Shown: piece by piece, positions 45,193 to 56,139 of the stretch
How positions within the stretch are numbered: the first letter of the stretch is position 1
Layout: each line of letters starts with the position of its first letter
Assembly: GCF_037126465.1 (NCBI RefSeq)
Contig: NC_088206.1
Span: forward strand, 33,107,573-33,171,572
DNA length: 64,000 nucleotides
Reading direction: 5' to 3'
Source: Ornithodoros turicata
Lineage: Eukaryota; Arthropoda; Arachnida; Ixodida; Argasidae
Translations under genes and position numbers: made by a program
Notes under the pieces: generated by a model
Seen by the model: the letters and a program-made list of their open reading frames with translations, nothing else
What the model was told of the DNA's origin: nothing
Database searches by the model: none

Positions 45193-45681
45193 TAAAAACT
45201 GCTACAAATAGCACGACACGCTACAGATTATTACTATTATCACCGTTACGTAGGATTCTTTGTCACAAATCAAACCAAGGCACAAAACAATACCAATACA
45301 TGAAAAAAGGTGACAATCTTGGTCTCATTATGACGTAATACCGAACTTGTGCGTGAAGGTAATTCAAAGAAATGAATGTGGCACTTGCTTCCGCAGAGAA
45401 CACCGTGTACCATGCTAGCAATGCATGCAAAAAAGTGCTCGAGTGCTTGCACATATATTGATGACAACACTACCTGTGTAGTGTAACATGTTCTTTCAAG
45501 CATATTATGCACTCAAACTGTATTTGCCGCCGGGTAAAATGCAAGTGTGCTCGATTGAACGTCGGAAGAGCGATCACGCAACCTGCATCCAGTGCTCGTT
45601 TTGGGCAAAAAAACACTTCATAATTGTCAACTAAATATACAGAATGGACGCCTATTTATTCTTCGATAAAGAGTGACTCAC

Positions 45682-45750
45682 CTGTATAAATTTAGGCCCT
45701 GTAACCTTGCCAGTACGGTTGGTACGACCGTAATTGCAAGAAGTTGCCAT
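45682..45750 (-). pseudogene. THAP-like first exon, right P-like copy
   Basis: Same 23-codon exon as in the left copy, with the same donor (CAG|GTGAGT) and the same motif SCNYGRTNRTGK. It differs at two residues near the end (PKFIQ here, TKLIQ in the left copy). Arg again replaces the expected second zinc-binding Cys. Confidence 0.4.
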
Positions 45751-45950
45751 GATCGCTGTGGCGACTGTTGTGGGTACAGTAAGATGGCGGCCGGTTTCTT
45801 CACGCTCGCGCTCCCAATCCGCGATCCAGCCTTTTACAATCGAGATCAGTGGTTCTCCCTTGCAGCTTCTTCGGAGATTTACTTGTTTAGCGTTCAACTG
45901 ACTTTGCAGTTCGCCGCATAACGCATTGTGATCCCAGAGAAACGTAAACG

Positions 45951-47033
45951 ATGAAAGGCGCGTTGGTTGGCAGTAGCCAGCTGAAGTTTATGACGCTCGA
46001 CAGGCTGTTCGTGGACTCTGACGTGGAAATCGTCACTTTTAGCTATCCCGGAGCTACAGCGGCCCGTCTGAGAGAAAAAATCCGTCGACTGCACCTAGCA
46101 GTAGACTGGATCGTCATGTATATCGGTGGCAACGATATCCAGGAATGGGAAGAGTGCCGCAGCTGTTTTGCGGGAAGTCTCAGTAAGTACAGATTGCAAC
46201 GATTTCAATCTCTGTGCTGCTAAAACCCATTTCCTCTGACACGCCAGGGAAGATTCATTTCCATGAATTGTCTTCTTTTACAGGATACCGTTGAGGTGGC
46301 GAAAGGCTACGCGGAGCATATATTCCTGTATAAGCTGATGCCACAGACAAGACGGCCTGAACTTTCTGGCACAATTCAGGGATATAACGCGATTCCAGCT
46401 GTCCGTGCCGGTGACGCTACGGTGTTGAGCATTGACGTGAGTAGTCGCTTCTCGAACGCTAACTCTGGAACTTCCTGGTGGTCATGGCAGGTATTCTATA
46501 ATTCTCGTTAGTTTTGGAAAAACAGTGCGACAAAAAGTAACTGGGGCTACCTTTGTGGTGCTTGAATTACAAACAGGTGATGGTCTTGATGCGGTACCTG
46601 TTTGTAATTCAAGTATCACAAAGCTAGTTTCCAGTTGCTTTTTATCGCGCACTTTTTCCGAAAATAAAATGCGTACGAAGTACTGGCACATGCCTACCAG
46701 GAATTCCGGTTTATTTGTATTGCTGTCTTTGTGAAGTGCTGTTTGCAAAAACATTCCGTATAAATGTTCAAATATCTTTTCCAGCACAAGGTCTTTACAA
46801 GGAACAAGAAGGTGAAAGAGGGGATGCTTTCACGGGATGGCTATCACATTTCGAGGGGACGGGGGTTATCGTGCCTAGCAGGCATCCTCCGCACAGCCTT
46901 CGTGAAACGCTATGGACGATGGCTGCATGCACCGGGTCCGCGTCGTGGCATCGTACTCAAGCCGATGGAGTCGTGTGAAGAATGTCGTGCTAAGGGACAC
47001 CCCACGAGTGCATGCAGGCCTGTGCACTCACCG
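45951..47033 (+). CDS. SGNH-hydrolase-like protein with zinc knuckle, multi-exon
   Basis: Three coding blocks with splice signals. Block 1 (45951 to about 46182) reads ALVGSSQLKF, the Gly-x-Ser block I, then TFSYPGATAARLREKIRRL and VMYIGGNDIQEW (the GxND block III), and ends at a donor (CTCA|GTAAGT). Block 2 (46286 to about 46437 or 46493) reads GYAEHIFLYKLMP and GYNAI. Block 3 (from 46785, acceptor TTTTCCAG) reads LSRDGYHISRGRGLSCLAGI, the DxxH block V, and ends with a CxxC-x4-H-x4-C knuckle (CEECRAKGHPTSAC). The SGNH blocks occur in order. A nucleic-acid-type knuckle at the end suggests a transposon-derived polyprotein rather than an ordinary lipase. It starts about 90 bp from the P-like insertion, which may have cut off upstream exons. 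Confidence 0.5.
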
Positions 47034-47039
47034 TGATGA

Positions 47040-48718
47040 ACGCTCACCATTTTAGCCGCCATGTCATGACGACACAGAACGACGTTACCACCATTACCTG
47101 CTGTATTATAACAACCACGTCATCTGATCCCCAATCCTATGCTCACTTCTGTCAGCAGCAGCAACGTAGCCAAAGCTTTTTGTAACCTGTTCCTCCTGCC
47201 ATCGCATACTCTGTCCCATGATTAGTGTACAAATGGCCCACATCTTACACAAGACCTGCCCGATAAAATTTTGTAAACAACTATCATCATTCCAATGGCG
47301 ATTTTGTAATGGCTCCATGCCGTCTGCCAGCTCCCGGCTGGGCTGTCCGCTCGTTACCGTAGGCACCCTGAGACCAGTAGTTTCCTTAGAGTTTGATCAG
47401 GGCACATATGCCCCCCTCCCCGTGATATTTCCTGCAGCAGAAACTCTAAACACAGCGAGGTGGTGCACGATAATGCTTGTGAAATTTGAAATTGAAAGAC
47501 TACTGCATTGCTTGCCACTATGAGTGCGAGTCACTGATGCCCACTGTAGCCTGAAAGAGATGGCTGGGTATTTTCCTACGGGTGCAACTCGTGCGATATG
47601 TTTTGGTTAATAAAATATATTATGCTTCATAGCAAGCTTTTCAAGGGAAAAATGTATTTCTCCTCAAATTTGTATTGTGGTCCGTACAGATGTGTTTGCA
47701 GTGTTCCCCCGGACTCAAGTTTTTCTTCAGATGAAATCTGGTCAAGGTGACCAATAGCCGTTGTTAGTAACCACTGGTTCACAGATTCCTGCAAGCAGAA
47801 AATCCTAGACAGCCAGCACCCGAAAGATTAAAAAGAAATCAGTAGCATGTGTTCACTATTGGTAGATTGGAGATATTTTATTGAAGAACGCAGCATGTAT
47901 ACATCGTCACGTTTTCTGCATTACTTATGCGTATCAGCTCATGCTTGTAGCCTCAGAATGTTCATTCGTGGATACAGTATCCAACAGAGCACATTTCATC
48001 ATTGGCGACGGGGCATAAACACATAATGAAGTACCATACAGTCCGCTGCATGTAGGTGCACTTGGACATGAAGGTCTCGCACATACGGCATCAACATATA
48101 GCATCCTGGTGGACAGAGCCAGATTCATAATATGGGAATAGTAAAAACTTGGAACGTGTTACTCAGCAACGAGTTTCCTTTTTGAGCAATGAAGTAGCAA
48201 CTGATAGTTGCTTTTGCCATGCTTGTCAGTTGGCAGCTAAGGCCTCAGAGTGTATGTTTATAGAAAAAGCAGGGTATTATTCATCATTGGCCACATAATG
48301 CTGAACCAGGTACAACACTGGCAAGGGCATGTGCTTCATAATCAGAGAGAGAGTGGGAAATTTTCAAATGAGAGATAAAGACAGTAACACTTAGGAAGTT
48401 TGACCTTTGGGCGTCTGGCCATCATATCTGCAGTAGTACTGGAAACCTGAATCTGAAAAGGCAATTTTCATATGTTGAAATGACACCCAAGTAAATGCAA
48501 GATGGCAAGAGGACGTAACGCAGAGCGGCATGTTGGGATGTTGCTCGTGCTCAACAATGCGGGGAACTGGCGACAGTTGGGAGACGGCTCTGCACAATTA
48601 TGATACTTACCGACCTTGTCAAAATATCAAAATGGATTCATACTCAGGATGTCGACATCTGAACAGGCTGGTGGAGCTTCAACAGTGCTAGGAACACCAT
48701 TAATGTTTCTTTCCACAA
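47040..48718. other. No recognisable gene
   Basis: Only short frames on both strands. Possible downstream exons of the YqaJ-type gene (minus strand) were looked for, but no domain is recognised. Confidence 0.4.
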
Positions 48719-48884
48719 TTTTCATACACTCAAGCCAAGGTAGAATACCATGATGGCCTCACACATATAGCATCAATGTGCGGACGTGTTTCAACAATAC
48801 CTGGGAAGAACGACGGTTTGGGGACAGCTTTGCTATATTTTCATACACTCAAGCCAAGGTAGAATACCATGATGGCCTCACACC
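48719..48884. repeat. Direct repeat at the 3' end of the transposase gene
   Basis: The 46-47-bp sequence TTTTCATACACTCAAGCCAA...GCCTCACAC occurs at 48719-48765 and 48838-48884, 119 bp apart. The second copy contains the last codons and stop of the Mutator-YqaJ frame, so the end of that exon has been duplicated in tandem. Confidence 0.8.
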
Positions 48885-51675
48885 CCTCCACAGGGGTAAG
48901 GGACCGAGCCGAATAAGGGCACTTCACTTCCACGACAGTGTCGTCACCGCAAAGCCCATCAGGTGTTGCAGCAAGGTATGCAAACTCGCGATCAACAACA
49001 AGGCCGCATGCTGAAACAGTCACCCCTAACTCATCCTGCAGCTTAGCAATTGCAATGGGCTCAGTGTCGCGACCATATCGGATAGCCTCAGTGTCAAAAT
49101 GACCATAGAGCAAGGAACGAACAGTACTTGCACTGCTCGTTGCATCTCGCATCTTGCATACCTTGCCAAAATTAGAAGCGGTGAGTCGCTTTCGCCTCTC
49201 CTGCATCCACAAAGTTCTCCCTTCTTGACCTCTAGTATCAGCCTCGAGCTGCTCTGCATCTGGTTGGGAGAGCACAAGGGAATCCTTGTACGCCGCAGCA
49301 GCTTCAACATAGTCATCGTGGTTCGTGTCTGGGGCATCCACTATGGAACCATAGTGGTTGTCGCTGGAAGCACGCTTGCAAGGCGCAGCTTCAAGTGAAC
49401 GCTTAGAGCGAGCAGCCCCAGAACTCCGATGCCTTATGCAAGCAGCACGAACAGCTGCTTTACGCTTCAGCATAATTTTTGCATACCTCCCAGGGCTGGT
49501 GTTGTACACTGCCTTATGTACAGCACGATGGTACTGCTTAGAGTTGAAAAAAACGACAGCCCCGGAAGCCCGGATTCCTAATGAACCCCTCTGGGAAAAG
49601 TTTATTCTTTTCCCGCCAGAAAGCTTTGCAACGAGAGAATTGAAATGTTCTGCAGCATTATTGTTAACGTCAAGGATCAAGCTGCTACCATTGTTTGCCA
49701 AACGACTCATCGCTACAAGGATTTCATTGAAAAGTCCGCATTTCCTGAGCTCTGGGACGTGATTGACTTCCCCTTCTTTTGTACCACTGCAAAAGTAACC
49801 CGCACATTTTGCGTGGTCGCTGAACACATGGAGTGGCCCATTACGGATATCAGCCACCAGGTTCCGAATCTGATCTTGTTTGCTGAACTCAGCCTGCTCT
49901 TTGCGATAGTGAATAGCCCTAGCAACTCCAACTCTTAGTCGAACAGCATTATCGAGAAGTAGCTTCTTCAGCGATGGGGGAATGGGGGTTGTTCTCTTTG
50001 CCAAAGCAATATCTCGAAGACGACTTACATAGTTTCGAAGAAGGTGGTTGCGATATTCTATCTTCTGAACTACCTGATGCTGGTACGGTGCAGCTTCAAG
50101 AATTCACTTGTATGTACTCGAATCACCGTCAGCGATCAACTGCAAGTACTTTACCCCGTGCAACTCAATGCTGTGCCTGAAGCCTTCAACGACGATATCC
50201 TTCTCCATACTGGTAGAGCTGCTGTCCCAGTTCTTGAAGTACAGATGCTTTTTTGGGCTCGACCCTGCCTTGCAACTTGCGCACAGTGTACAAAATTTGT
50301 TCCGGACGCCTAGGAACAGTACTTTCTTTGTGCGGTACCCAACAATTACAGCCTGCAAAAACGAAAAAATGTCAGGATTGTATTCCACAAAACTCTACCC
50401 GTAATGACAATGTTTCCAGGAATTATGCATCTGTATGCGTATCGTACAAACTCATGCCACAGGATGTATACCACTCTAGTAAGTGTGTTTACCAAAAGAC
50501 AGCAGTGCCACTAATAGCACCAGAGGGGTCAACTTTTTCGTCCAAATAAATGCTCATAGTGTTCTTTCCGCAAATGGTGGGCACAGACTTCCTGTATATC
50601 CCGTGTGCCAAGCGGTGTGCAAGATAAATCCTTCTTTTTCGGGCACCTTTATTTAGTGTAGATAAAAATATTTACTTACCAAGCCAGAAAGAGCGTCGTA
50701 CTTGTTCTTGTATGAACGCTTGCACCAAGCACCATCGGCAACGACCGTAATTACAGGAAAACCGTCAGCATCGACGCCCCCAGCCTCCCTAGCTAACCGA
50801 GCTTCCTCAATGCCTGCTTTTCTTATTTCTTCCCAAGCTGTTTTATCGATTCCTTTAGCAACAATATCCTGATACTTACTGTACGTGCTACTAGCCATGT
50901 CGGGTATGTCCAGAGCACCTAGGAGCTCGAGAAGGCCTGAGAAACCAGAACCTATAGACACGATACCGTTCACTGCTGAGGAATTGACGTCCATGCGTTG
51001 TTGAACAAGTTGATCAACTGGTGGCTCCGTTGTGACTACATCTTTCCTCAGACACATCCTGCACTTCAAACTGAAAGAGCTACACAGACCTCGCCGATGT
51101 TCTGATACAATTTCCATGTCAGCCAGGCCGCAACCAAACGGACTATGTACCGACAAACTTTGCAAAGACGAGAAGAAGTGATCAATCTCCACTATACGCC
51201 GACCATTCACACTGCTTGTGCGCTGACTCTGTGTCTGGTGAACATTGCGAGTATCGAAAGATACAGATCGACTGGGTGTAACAGCGGCAGTGGTTGGAAC
51301 GGGACTTGCTCTGGAACCGGCAAGCTCGTCACAACCTGAACTGCAGGGGACCACATTATCTACCTCAGCTGAATCAGCAAATGACGAATTTGAAGGACGA
51401 ATTTCGCTTGTGCTCGAAGCGAAACAAGCATTCCGACCGGCATCACTTACTGTTTGAGGAACAACACTACCACCAAAGGTTGAGCATACAACGGTATCTG
51501 CGCGATGTGGAGTCGTCGAAATGCAACGATCACTTGGAACAGCACGGCTGGAGCATCCTGCATTACAAAAACCTCTCAAATCCGCAGGTTCCGTCACACA
51601 CCTGCCTCTACCGCGTAAATTCGCAAAGTCCTTCTTCTTACGTTTCCGTTGTCCGTAGACGTGACTTCGAGCCAT
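48841..51675 (-). pseudogene. Mutator-like transposase with YqaJ nuclease domain
   Basis: Two exons. Exon 1 is 51675-50680: ATG, basic MARSHVYGQRKRKKKDF start, 332 codons, donor TTG|GTAAGT. Exon 2 is 50352-48841 (acceptor TTTTGCAG, same phase). Residues about 180-420 read as a Mutator-like transposase domain: FSGLLELLGALDIPDMASST, DGFPVITVVADGAWCKRSY, KYDALSG, VLFLGVRNKFCTLCA, YLQLIADGDSST. It continues with HAKCAGYFC and NNAAEHFNSLVAK. The C-terminal part (about 49250-48870) is a YqaJ/lambda-exonuclease-like nuclease: RLTASNFGKVCK, RYGRDTEPIA, ATPDGLCGDD and VVEVKCP keep the E..D..ExK metal site. One TGA (50104-50106) interrupts exon 2, and the end looks truncated after VEGCEAIM. It acts on DNA; the transposase-nuclease role is inferred. 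No terminal repeats were found. Confidence 0.7.
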
Positions 51676-51829
51676 AATGGGTAAATATGATGAACACGCA
51701 GAAAACACAGAAGGACAGAGAGCAAATGAACAGGACAAGAAAGTGAAAAAAACGCGTAACTTAGCCACGAATTGGTGACTTCAGGACGAACCGAAACCAC
51801 GGACGCCGATCAGCTGCTGCGCAATATGC

Positions 51830-52103
51830 GGATGTTTACAAGCGGACTACGTTCGGGCGCTGCGAGCGGACGGCGCCATCTTCCGGAATCAGTGGTAAAC
51901 GCCTTGGATGCATGCGTGTACTCACTTTTAATTCTTTTTCGGAAAAACAGAATGCTAAAAACACACAAAAAACGCGTCATTTGAATCCTGAAACATGTCC
52001 CCGGTTAACCTCAGAAGCGGTTTGTTTTTATTTGCTTTCAATTATTTATTTGGATTTTTTGAAGCTGGGTAGCGACAAAATTCGTTTCTTTTTCTTTTTA
52101 AAA
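51830..52103. other. No recognisable gene
   Basis: Upstream of the transposase gene. It contains GGCGCCATCTTCCGG (51869-51883), a possible promoter or terminal region, but no inverted partner was found. Confidence 0.35.
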
Positions 52104-52410
52104 AAATTACAACGCTAGAGGGATATTTCAGTACCCAGAGTTAAGTGATCTTGATGTCACCTTTCCGATGAAAGTTTCCGCATTCCGATCTGTCTCGTAG
52201 TTCAGCCACAAAACCTATGCAAAGTTCACATAGAAAACAGAGGGGTTCCCACCTTCAGGGGTCCGTAAAAACAAATTACAACGCTAGAGCGATATTTCAG
52301 TTCCCATAGTTAAGAGATCTTGACGTCACCTTTCTAATGAAAGTTTCCGCAATCCGATCTGTCTCGTACTTCAGCCACAAAACCTATGCAAAGTTCACAT
52401 AAAAACAGGG
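52104..52410. repeat. 169-bp tandem duplication
   Basis: ATTACAACGCTAGAG starts two copies at 52106 and 52275. Both run through GATATTTCAG, TGAAAGTTTCCGCA, CCGATCTGTCTCGTA and CAAAACCTATGCAAAGTTCA. There are about 1.8 copies with moderate divergence. Confidence 0.85.
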
Positions 52411-53544
52411 GGTGGTATGTCCTCTTAAGGATAAAGGGTTTTCGGTTAGGCCTCATATCATCCAAATGCCCATTTCTACCGACGTCCCAAATCAAACAAA
52501 CGCTCATATTATCCGAAAAAAAGTTCGGATGTTTTGGGCTTTCGGTTGATCTGGGTACGCGGGTAGCAGTGACCCATATCCCCCAAATGCTCTTTTCACC
52601 CGAGCGTCCAGAACCACCAAAAGCGGGATACTTGAAAAGACACGCTTCCCCCCGTTTGTCAGGGAGAGGAGAAGGTGAGCGGTTCCTGGGTGTGCGAGAA
52701 TCCAATGTACTTCCTGCAGCTGATTCAGAAGTGAAGTTTGCCAAGGAAAGGTATTATTGATGTCTATCGGGTTCAAGAAAGGATCCGATCCGAATAGAGA
52801 GATATTTTCCATGTGAGCGACCGGAGTCCAGGCACTGTGTAGGTCATCATAGTGGGAAACGAATAGTAACAAAACGCCCACGGCACAGGTCCCGAAAAAA
52901 ATTACACGACGGCCCTCCTTCTTTACTTTTCTTTAATGCATTCTGTTAGTACAGTTCAGACGTTCAGAAAACGTCCGTCGCGTCAGTGGACCGTCACTCG
53001 ATAGCGCGCGCAAATCAAACAGATGCACCGCAATGACGGCGTTCTGACAAACAATCGTCACGGTCAACGAGACGGGCGTAGGAAACATTCGCGAAAATGC
53101 GGGTGCGCAAATTACGGGATTTTTTTGTTTTTTTGCTGTTTTTGGTGCTAAATTAGTGGTGCAAATTATGCGATGCCGCAAAACCTTCGAGCAATATGGT
53201 ATGCCGAAAAGTCTTGTGTGCCTTGATTTGTGTGTCTTGATTTGTTGGGGGTCTGCGCAGCAGGCGCGTTTATCTGAAGGCCTATGTGAACAGACAGTAA
53301 CCTACAGGAACCAGGAGATACCAATTTCACAGCTGTCTATTAATATTTAATACCATGTACGCGGAATAAACGGGTTTACATTTTGTAACAAACGATTTTT
53401 TTTTTTCTGGGGATGAATATTCCCACCAGAAGCGGAACCGGTTAAAACGGGTATGAACCGTTATTTTTCTTTGCTCCGGAGCAGAACCGGTACCGGATCG
53501 TTTATGACATAAGCTGAACGAAAACCGGATGGTAAACTTTTGGA
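52411..53544. other. No recognisable gene
   Basis: Short frames only. A stretch with repeated GAACCGGT/ACCGG motifs (53430-53530) resembles the core of a hAT-type MITE, but the ends are not resolved. Confidence 0.35.
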
Positions 53545-54145
53545 TTTGACACCTTGGTGGTGTTCGCTCCAAAGAAAGATGGCACCGCAAGGATGTGCGT
53601 CGGCCACCGCCGGCTCTATGAGGTGGTGGTAAGAGATTCCCATCCATCCCCTCAATAGGCACGATCATGTACACGTTGGAATCAGCCCGTCTGTTTACAG
53701 TCTTGGACTGTAGTTGAGGATTCCTTCGGATATCGATAGCATCTGATGATATCAAAAAGACCCCATTTCCCTGTCATATAGAGAACTCTGTGAGTCTGTC
53801 CGGCTCCCGAATCGACTGTTCAATTACTCGGCTAGTTTTCAGCCAATCATGGACGAGGTGCTCTGCGATCCGAAGTACAACTCCATCGTTGATGGACGTA
53901 ATAATCTTGTCACGTTAATTCCAGTAACACCTTTCCACTTGAAAGTGGTGTTGCGACGTATGCAAGCAGCTGGGTTGGCGATCAATCCTCGAAAGATTCA
54001 GTTGGCGACTAACCCCATCGACCTGCTACGGTTTAAGATGGAGTACACGGTTAGTGAGAACGAGGACGAGCTGAACGCTATCCTAGACTACCATCGCCCT
54101 CAGGTTGTAAACATGCAGTTTGGAGAGCTTCCTTGGTATGATTAG
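53545..54145 (+). pseudogene. Gypsy reverse transcriptase fragment
   Basis: The plus-strand pieces VVFAPKKDGTARMCV (near 53557) and RRLYEVVVRDSHP are RT motif 1 and 2 regions. After a gap, FQPIMDEVLCDPKYNSI, HLKVVLRRMQAAGLAINPRK and QLATNPIDLLRFKMEYTV cover the connection after the YxDD box. The YxDD box is destroyed (IVDGRNNLVTL in its place). It lies upstream of Gypsy integrase pieces on the same strand. Confidence 0.75.
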
Positions 54146-54175
54146 ATTTCACAGGCAATTAATACAGCGGTATGA

Positions 54176-54355
54176 CATGAGAGAACTGATGTTCTGAGGC
54201 TGGAACAACATAGAAACGACAAATACAAACAAGGTCTCAAATTGCCTAAGAAATTAACGACGAAAGATGAAAGTCGCTGAAAAGGTTAGGTTAGATGTGG
54301 GTTCGAGTCCTACAGCTGGCTAACCTTTTCAGCGACTTTCATCTTTCATCGTTAA
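54176..54355 (+). mobile_element. tRNA-derived SINE copy 1
   Basis: Contains a polymerase III B box GGTTCGAGTCC at 54300-54310, followed by TACAGCTGGC. The neighbouring text shares GATGTTCTGAGGCTG and ACTTTCATCTTTCATC with the copy at 56140-56265. In this copy GAAAGTCGCTGAAAAGGTTAG also occurs in inverted form 5' of the B box, making a hairpin. It lies between the Gypsy RT and integrase pieces. tRNA-derived SINEs (Ruka) are known from ticks; identity with Ruka was not checked. Confidence 0.6.
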
Positions 54356-54359
54356 TACA

Positions 54360-55130
54360 GCGGTGTTCGGACAGGACGCAGCCATTAAGCTCGCCACTGC
54401 GGGAAGCGATGCCGCTGACGTCGAGGCCTTCGGTTTCAACCCTTTCAGGATCGTAGTATCACGAAATCGTCGTAAGTTGTTCCTCAGATATTTCCATGAC
54501 TCTGCTTTGGCAGGTGACGGCAGCGGTGGCAAGACTTACTATAAGCTATGTCGTATCGCGACGTGGACAGGCACGATACAGGATGTCTTCCCTTTTAGTC
54601 GCAGCAGTATAGAATGACAGAAGTCGAAACCTAGAACGCCAGGATTGCTGCAAACGGTTGTCAGTCAGGAGCCTTGGCAGATAGTCTCGTGTGACGTAAT
54701 GGGGGCCATGCCGCAGAAGTCCCCGTGGTAATCAATATCTGCTAGACATTACAGGTCACGAAGTGGGTTGAACTCTATCTCGTGTGGCAGTTGGTGTGAG
54801 CTTGGATCTGGGATGAACTGCTGGGTGTCTTTTCGCGGCCTGGTACCCGGACCAGCTGATTACTGGTAACGGCTCGTACTTTACAAGTAAAGTGTTCGTC
54901 GACAAGTGCTCGGCATCGAGTATCCTACATAAGAAAACGTCCCCTTATCACACTCAGGCAAACATATCTGAGCGGGTCAATAGAAATATCAAAATTGTTG
55001 TAACACTTACCACCATGCATAATGATTGGGACAACAACAACAATAAATGATGGCGATGAGATGGGGTGTTTGACCGCGGTAGTGCGGTACCCTACCCCAT
55101 TGCACGGGAACATTATGTGAAGATGATTAA
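54360..55130 (+). pseudogene. Gypsy integrase zinc finger and core, second copy
   Basis: Plus-strand: RYFHDSALAGDGSGGKTYYK, CRIATWTGTIQDVFPFSRSS, QKSKPRTPG (zinc finger with the Cys region broken), VTKWVELY, LITGNGSYFTS (the catalytic Asp position reads Asn-Gly) and SPYHTQANISERVNRN (core block 3, Glu kept). Stops separate the blocks. It ends at GGTACCCTACCCCATTGCAC, where the LINE joins, exactly as in the 32670-33425 copy. Confidence 0.75.
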
Positions 55131-55134
55131 GGAA

Positions 55135-55950
55135 GGATGAAAATACAAGTAAGAACTTAAGCGTCTGGAGCAAACCAATGGACGACAGGAAGTCCATGAA
55201 CAGGTGAATCCGACGATGGAGCATAGGGTCTTCATAGGGGCTAATGAGTGCAACTAAGGTGAGCGGCCTCTTGCTGATACGGACAAACTCATAGCACAAT
55301 ATCCACCTTTACGGGCAGTCGAGTGCACGTTCCATATAAGAATATGCTGGGTGGTCGCCACGACACCGCAGGTGGATCAGAGGCTTGTGTCACAGCAGTG
55401 AGCACATGAGCCGTAGTCTACGCAGGAGGGATGTAAAATTGCGTAAGAGACTCACAGGGAAAGAAAACGACAAATTTGGCCGGGTCTACCGAATGCATGA
55501 GAGATTGAGCCGTGATGTTCCGGCGCCATTGCTTCCAAGGGTTGAAGTCACACAGTTAGTAGGGTCCTTCTGTGCACGGCTGTCGAGGACTCGTGGGGTA
55601 GTCGTTGCTGCCCTGCCAGTTTCCTCATTGCCCCTTAAACCGCAGCGACCTAGAATCCACTGCAGGGATCAGTGCCGGATTTACAGTGGTGGGGGCCCCG
55701 GGGCGCTGTGCTGTGGGGGCTCCGTCGTGTATTCTATGTCTATCCATTGAGAGCACGTTTGTTGCGAAGTGGTGAAGCTTAGTGCAAGATGGATCCCGTG
55801 GAGCTCAGCTGCTGAAGCCGAGGTGGTGTATGACAGCCGCGCTCATCTTTCGACACCCACCTCAGCAATGACAAACGCACATGACGAGCCAGTTGTTCTT
55901 GTAGATGCATCGGTGAAGAGCTGAACCCTACCCGCCAGTAGTAGGAAATG
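55135..55950 (-). pseudogene. LINE RNase H and 3' end, second copy
   Basis: Minus-strand reading from about 55935: LFTDASTRTTGSSCAFVIAE and ASAAELHGIHLALSF (the Asp and Glu RNase H motifs), then a jump into the truncated MITE (55670-55750), then the Cys-rich end and PYEDPMLHRR-type terminus. It extends further 5' in RNase H than the copy at 31640. The DNA between RNase H and the MITE middle has been deleted. Confidence 0.65.
55670..55750 (-). mobile_element. hAT-type MITE, truncated copy c
   Basis: CAGTGCCGGATTTA end next to GCAGGGAT (55662-55669). It runs through the GGGGCCCC block and stops at CTATGTCTATCCAT, about one third of the full element. Confidence 0.75.
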
Positions 55951-56139
55951 ACCGCGATTATCCGAAAACACACAGGGGGTTTGGACACGATTAAATTAGC
56001 GATTAGAGCTAATTAGAAACCCCCACAGTAATCAGCATCGTCCAGTGAGTTACCACTCTAATTAGGGGGCATCTATGAAGTGTCCAGACTGAGACCGGCT
56101 TGACAACGCTGCCCATGGTCAGGCATGTACGCGAACATA

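Larger units (their letters stand above)
41104..45851 (-). mobile_element. P-like (THAP) transposon, right copy
   Basis: Exact 8-bp target duplication GTTCTCCC (41096-41103 and 45852-45859). The termini are CACTGATCTCTATGTATAAA and, inverted, CACTGATCTCGATTGTAAAA, each followed by GGCTGGATCGCG. It matches the left copy along its whole length in inverted orientation. It is interrupted by a 712-bp MITE (44481-45192) and a LINE of about 1.08 kb (42646-43722). Removing both leaves about 2960 bp, against 2969 bp in the left copy. The THAP-like exon is near the right end on the minus strand. Non-autonomous, with no transposase core seen. Confidence 0.8.

Noticed and set aside
18484..45851. Single 27-kb composite transposon bounded by inverted P-like copies
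   Set aside because: The right copy has its own target duplication on both sides, so it inserted independently. No outer duplication of the pair is seen.
54300..54321. Functional tRNA gene
   Set aside because: Only the B box is readable. There is no A box or cloverleaf, and the sequence repeats at 56185 with a SINE tail.
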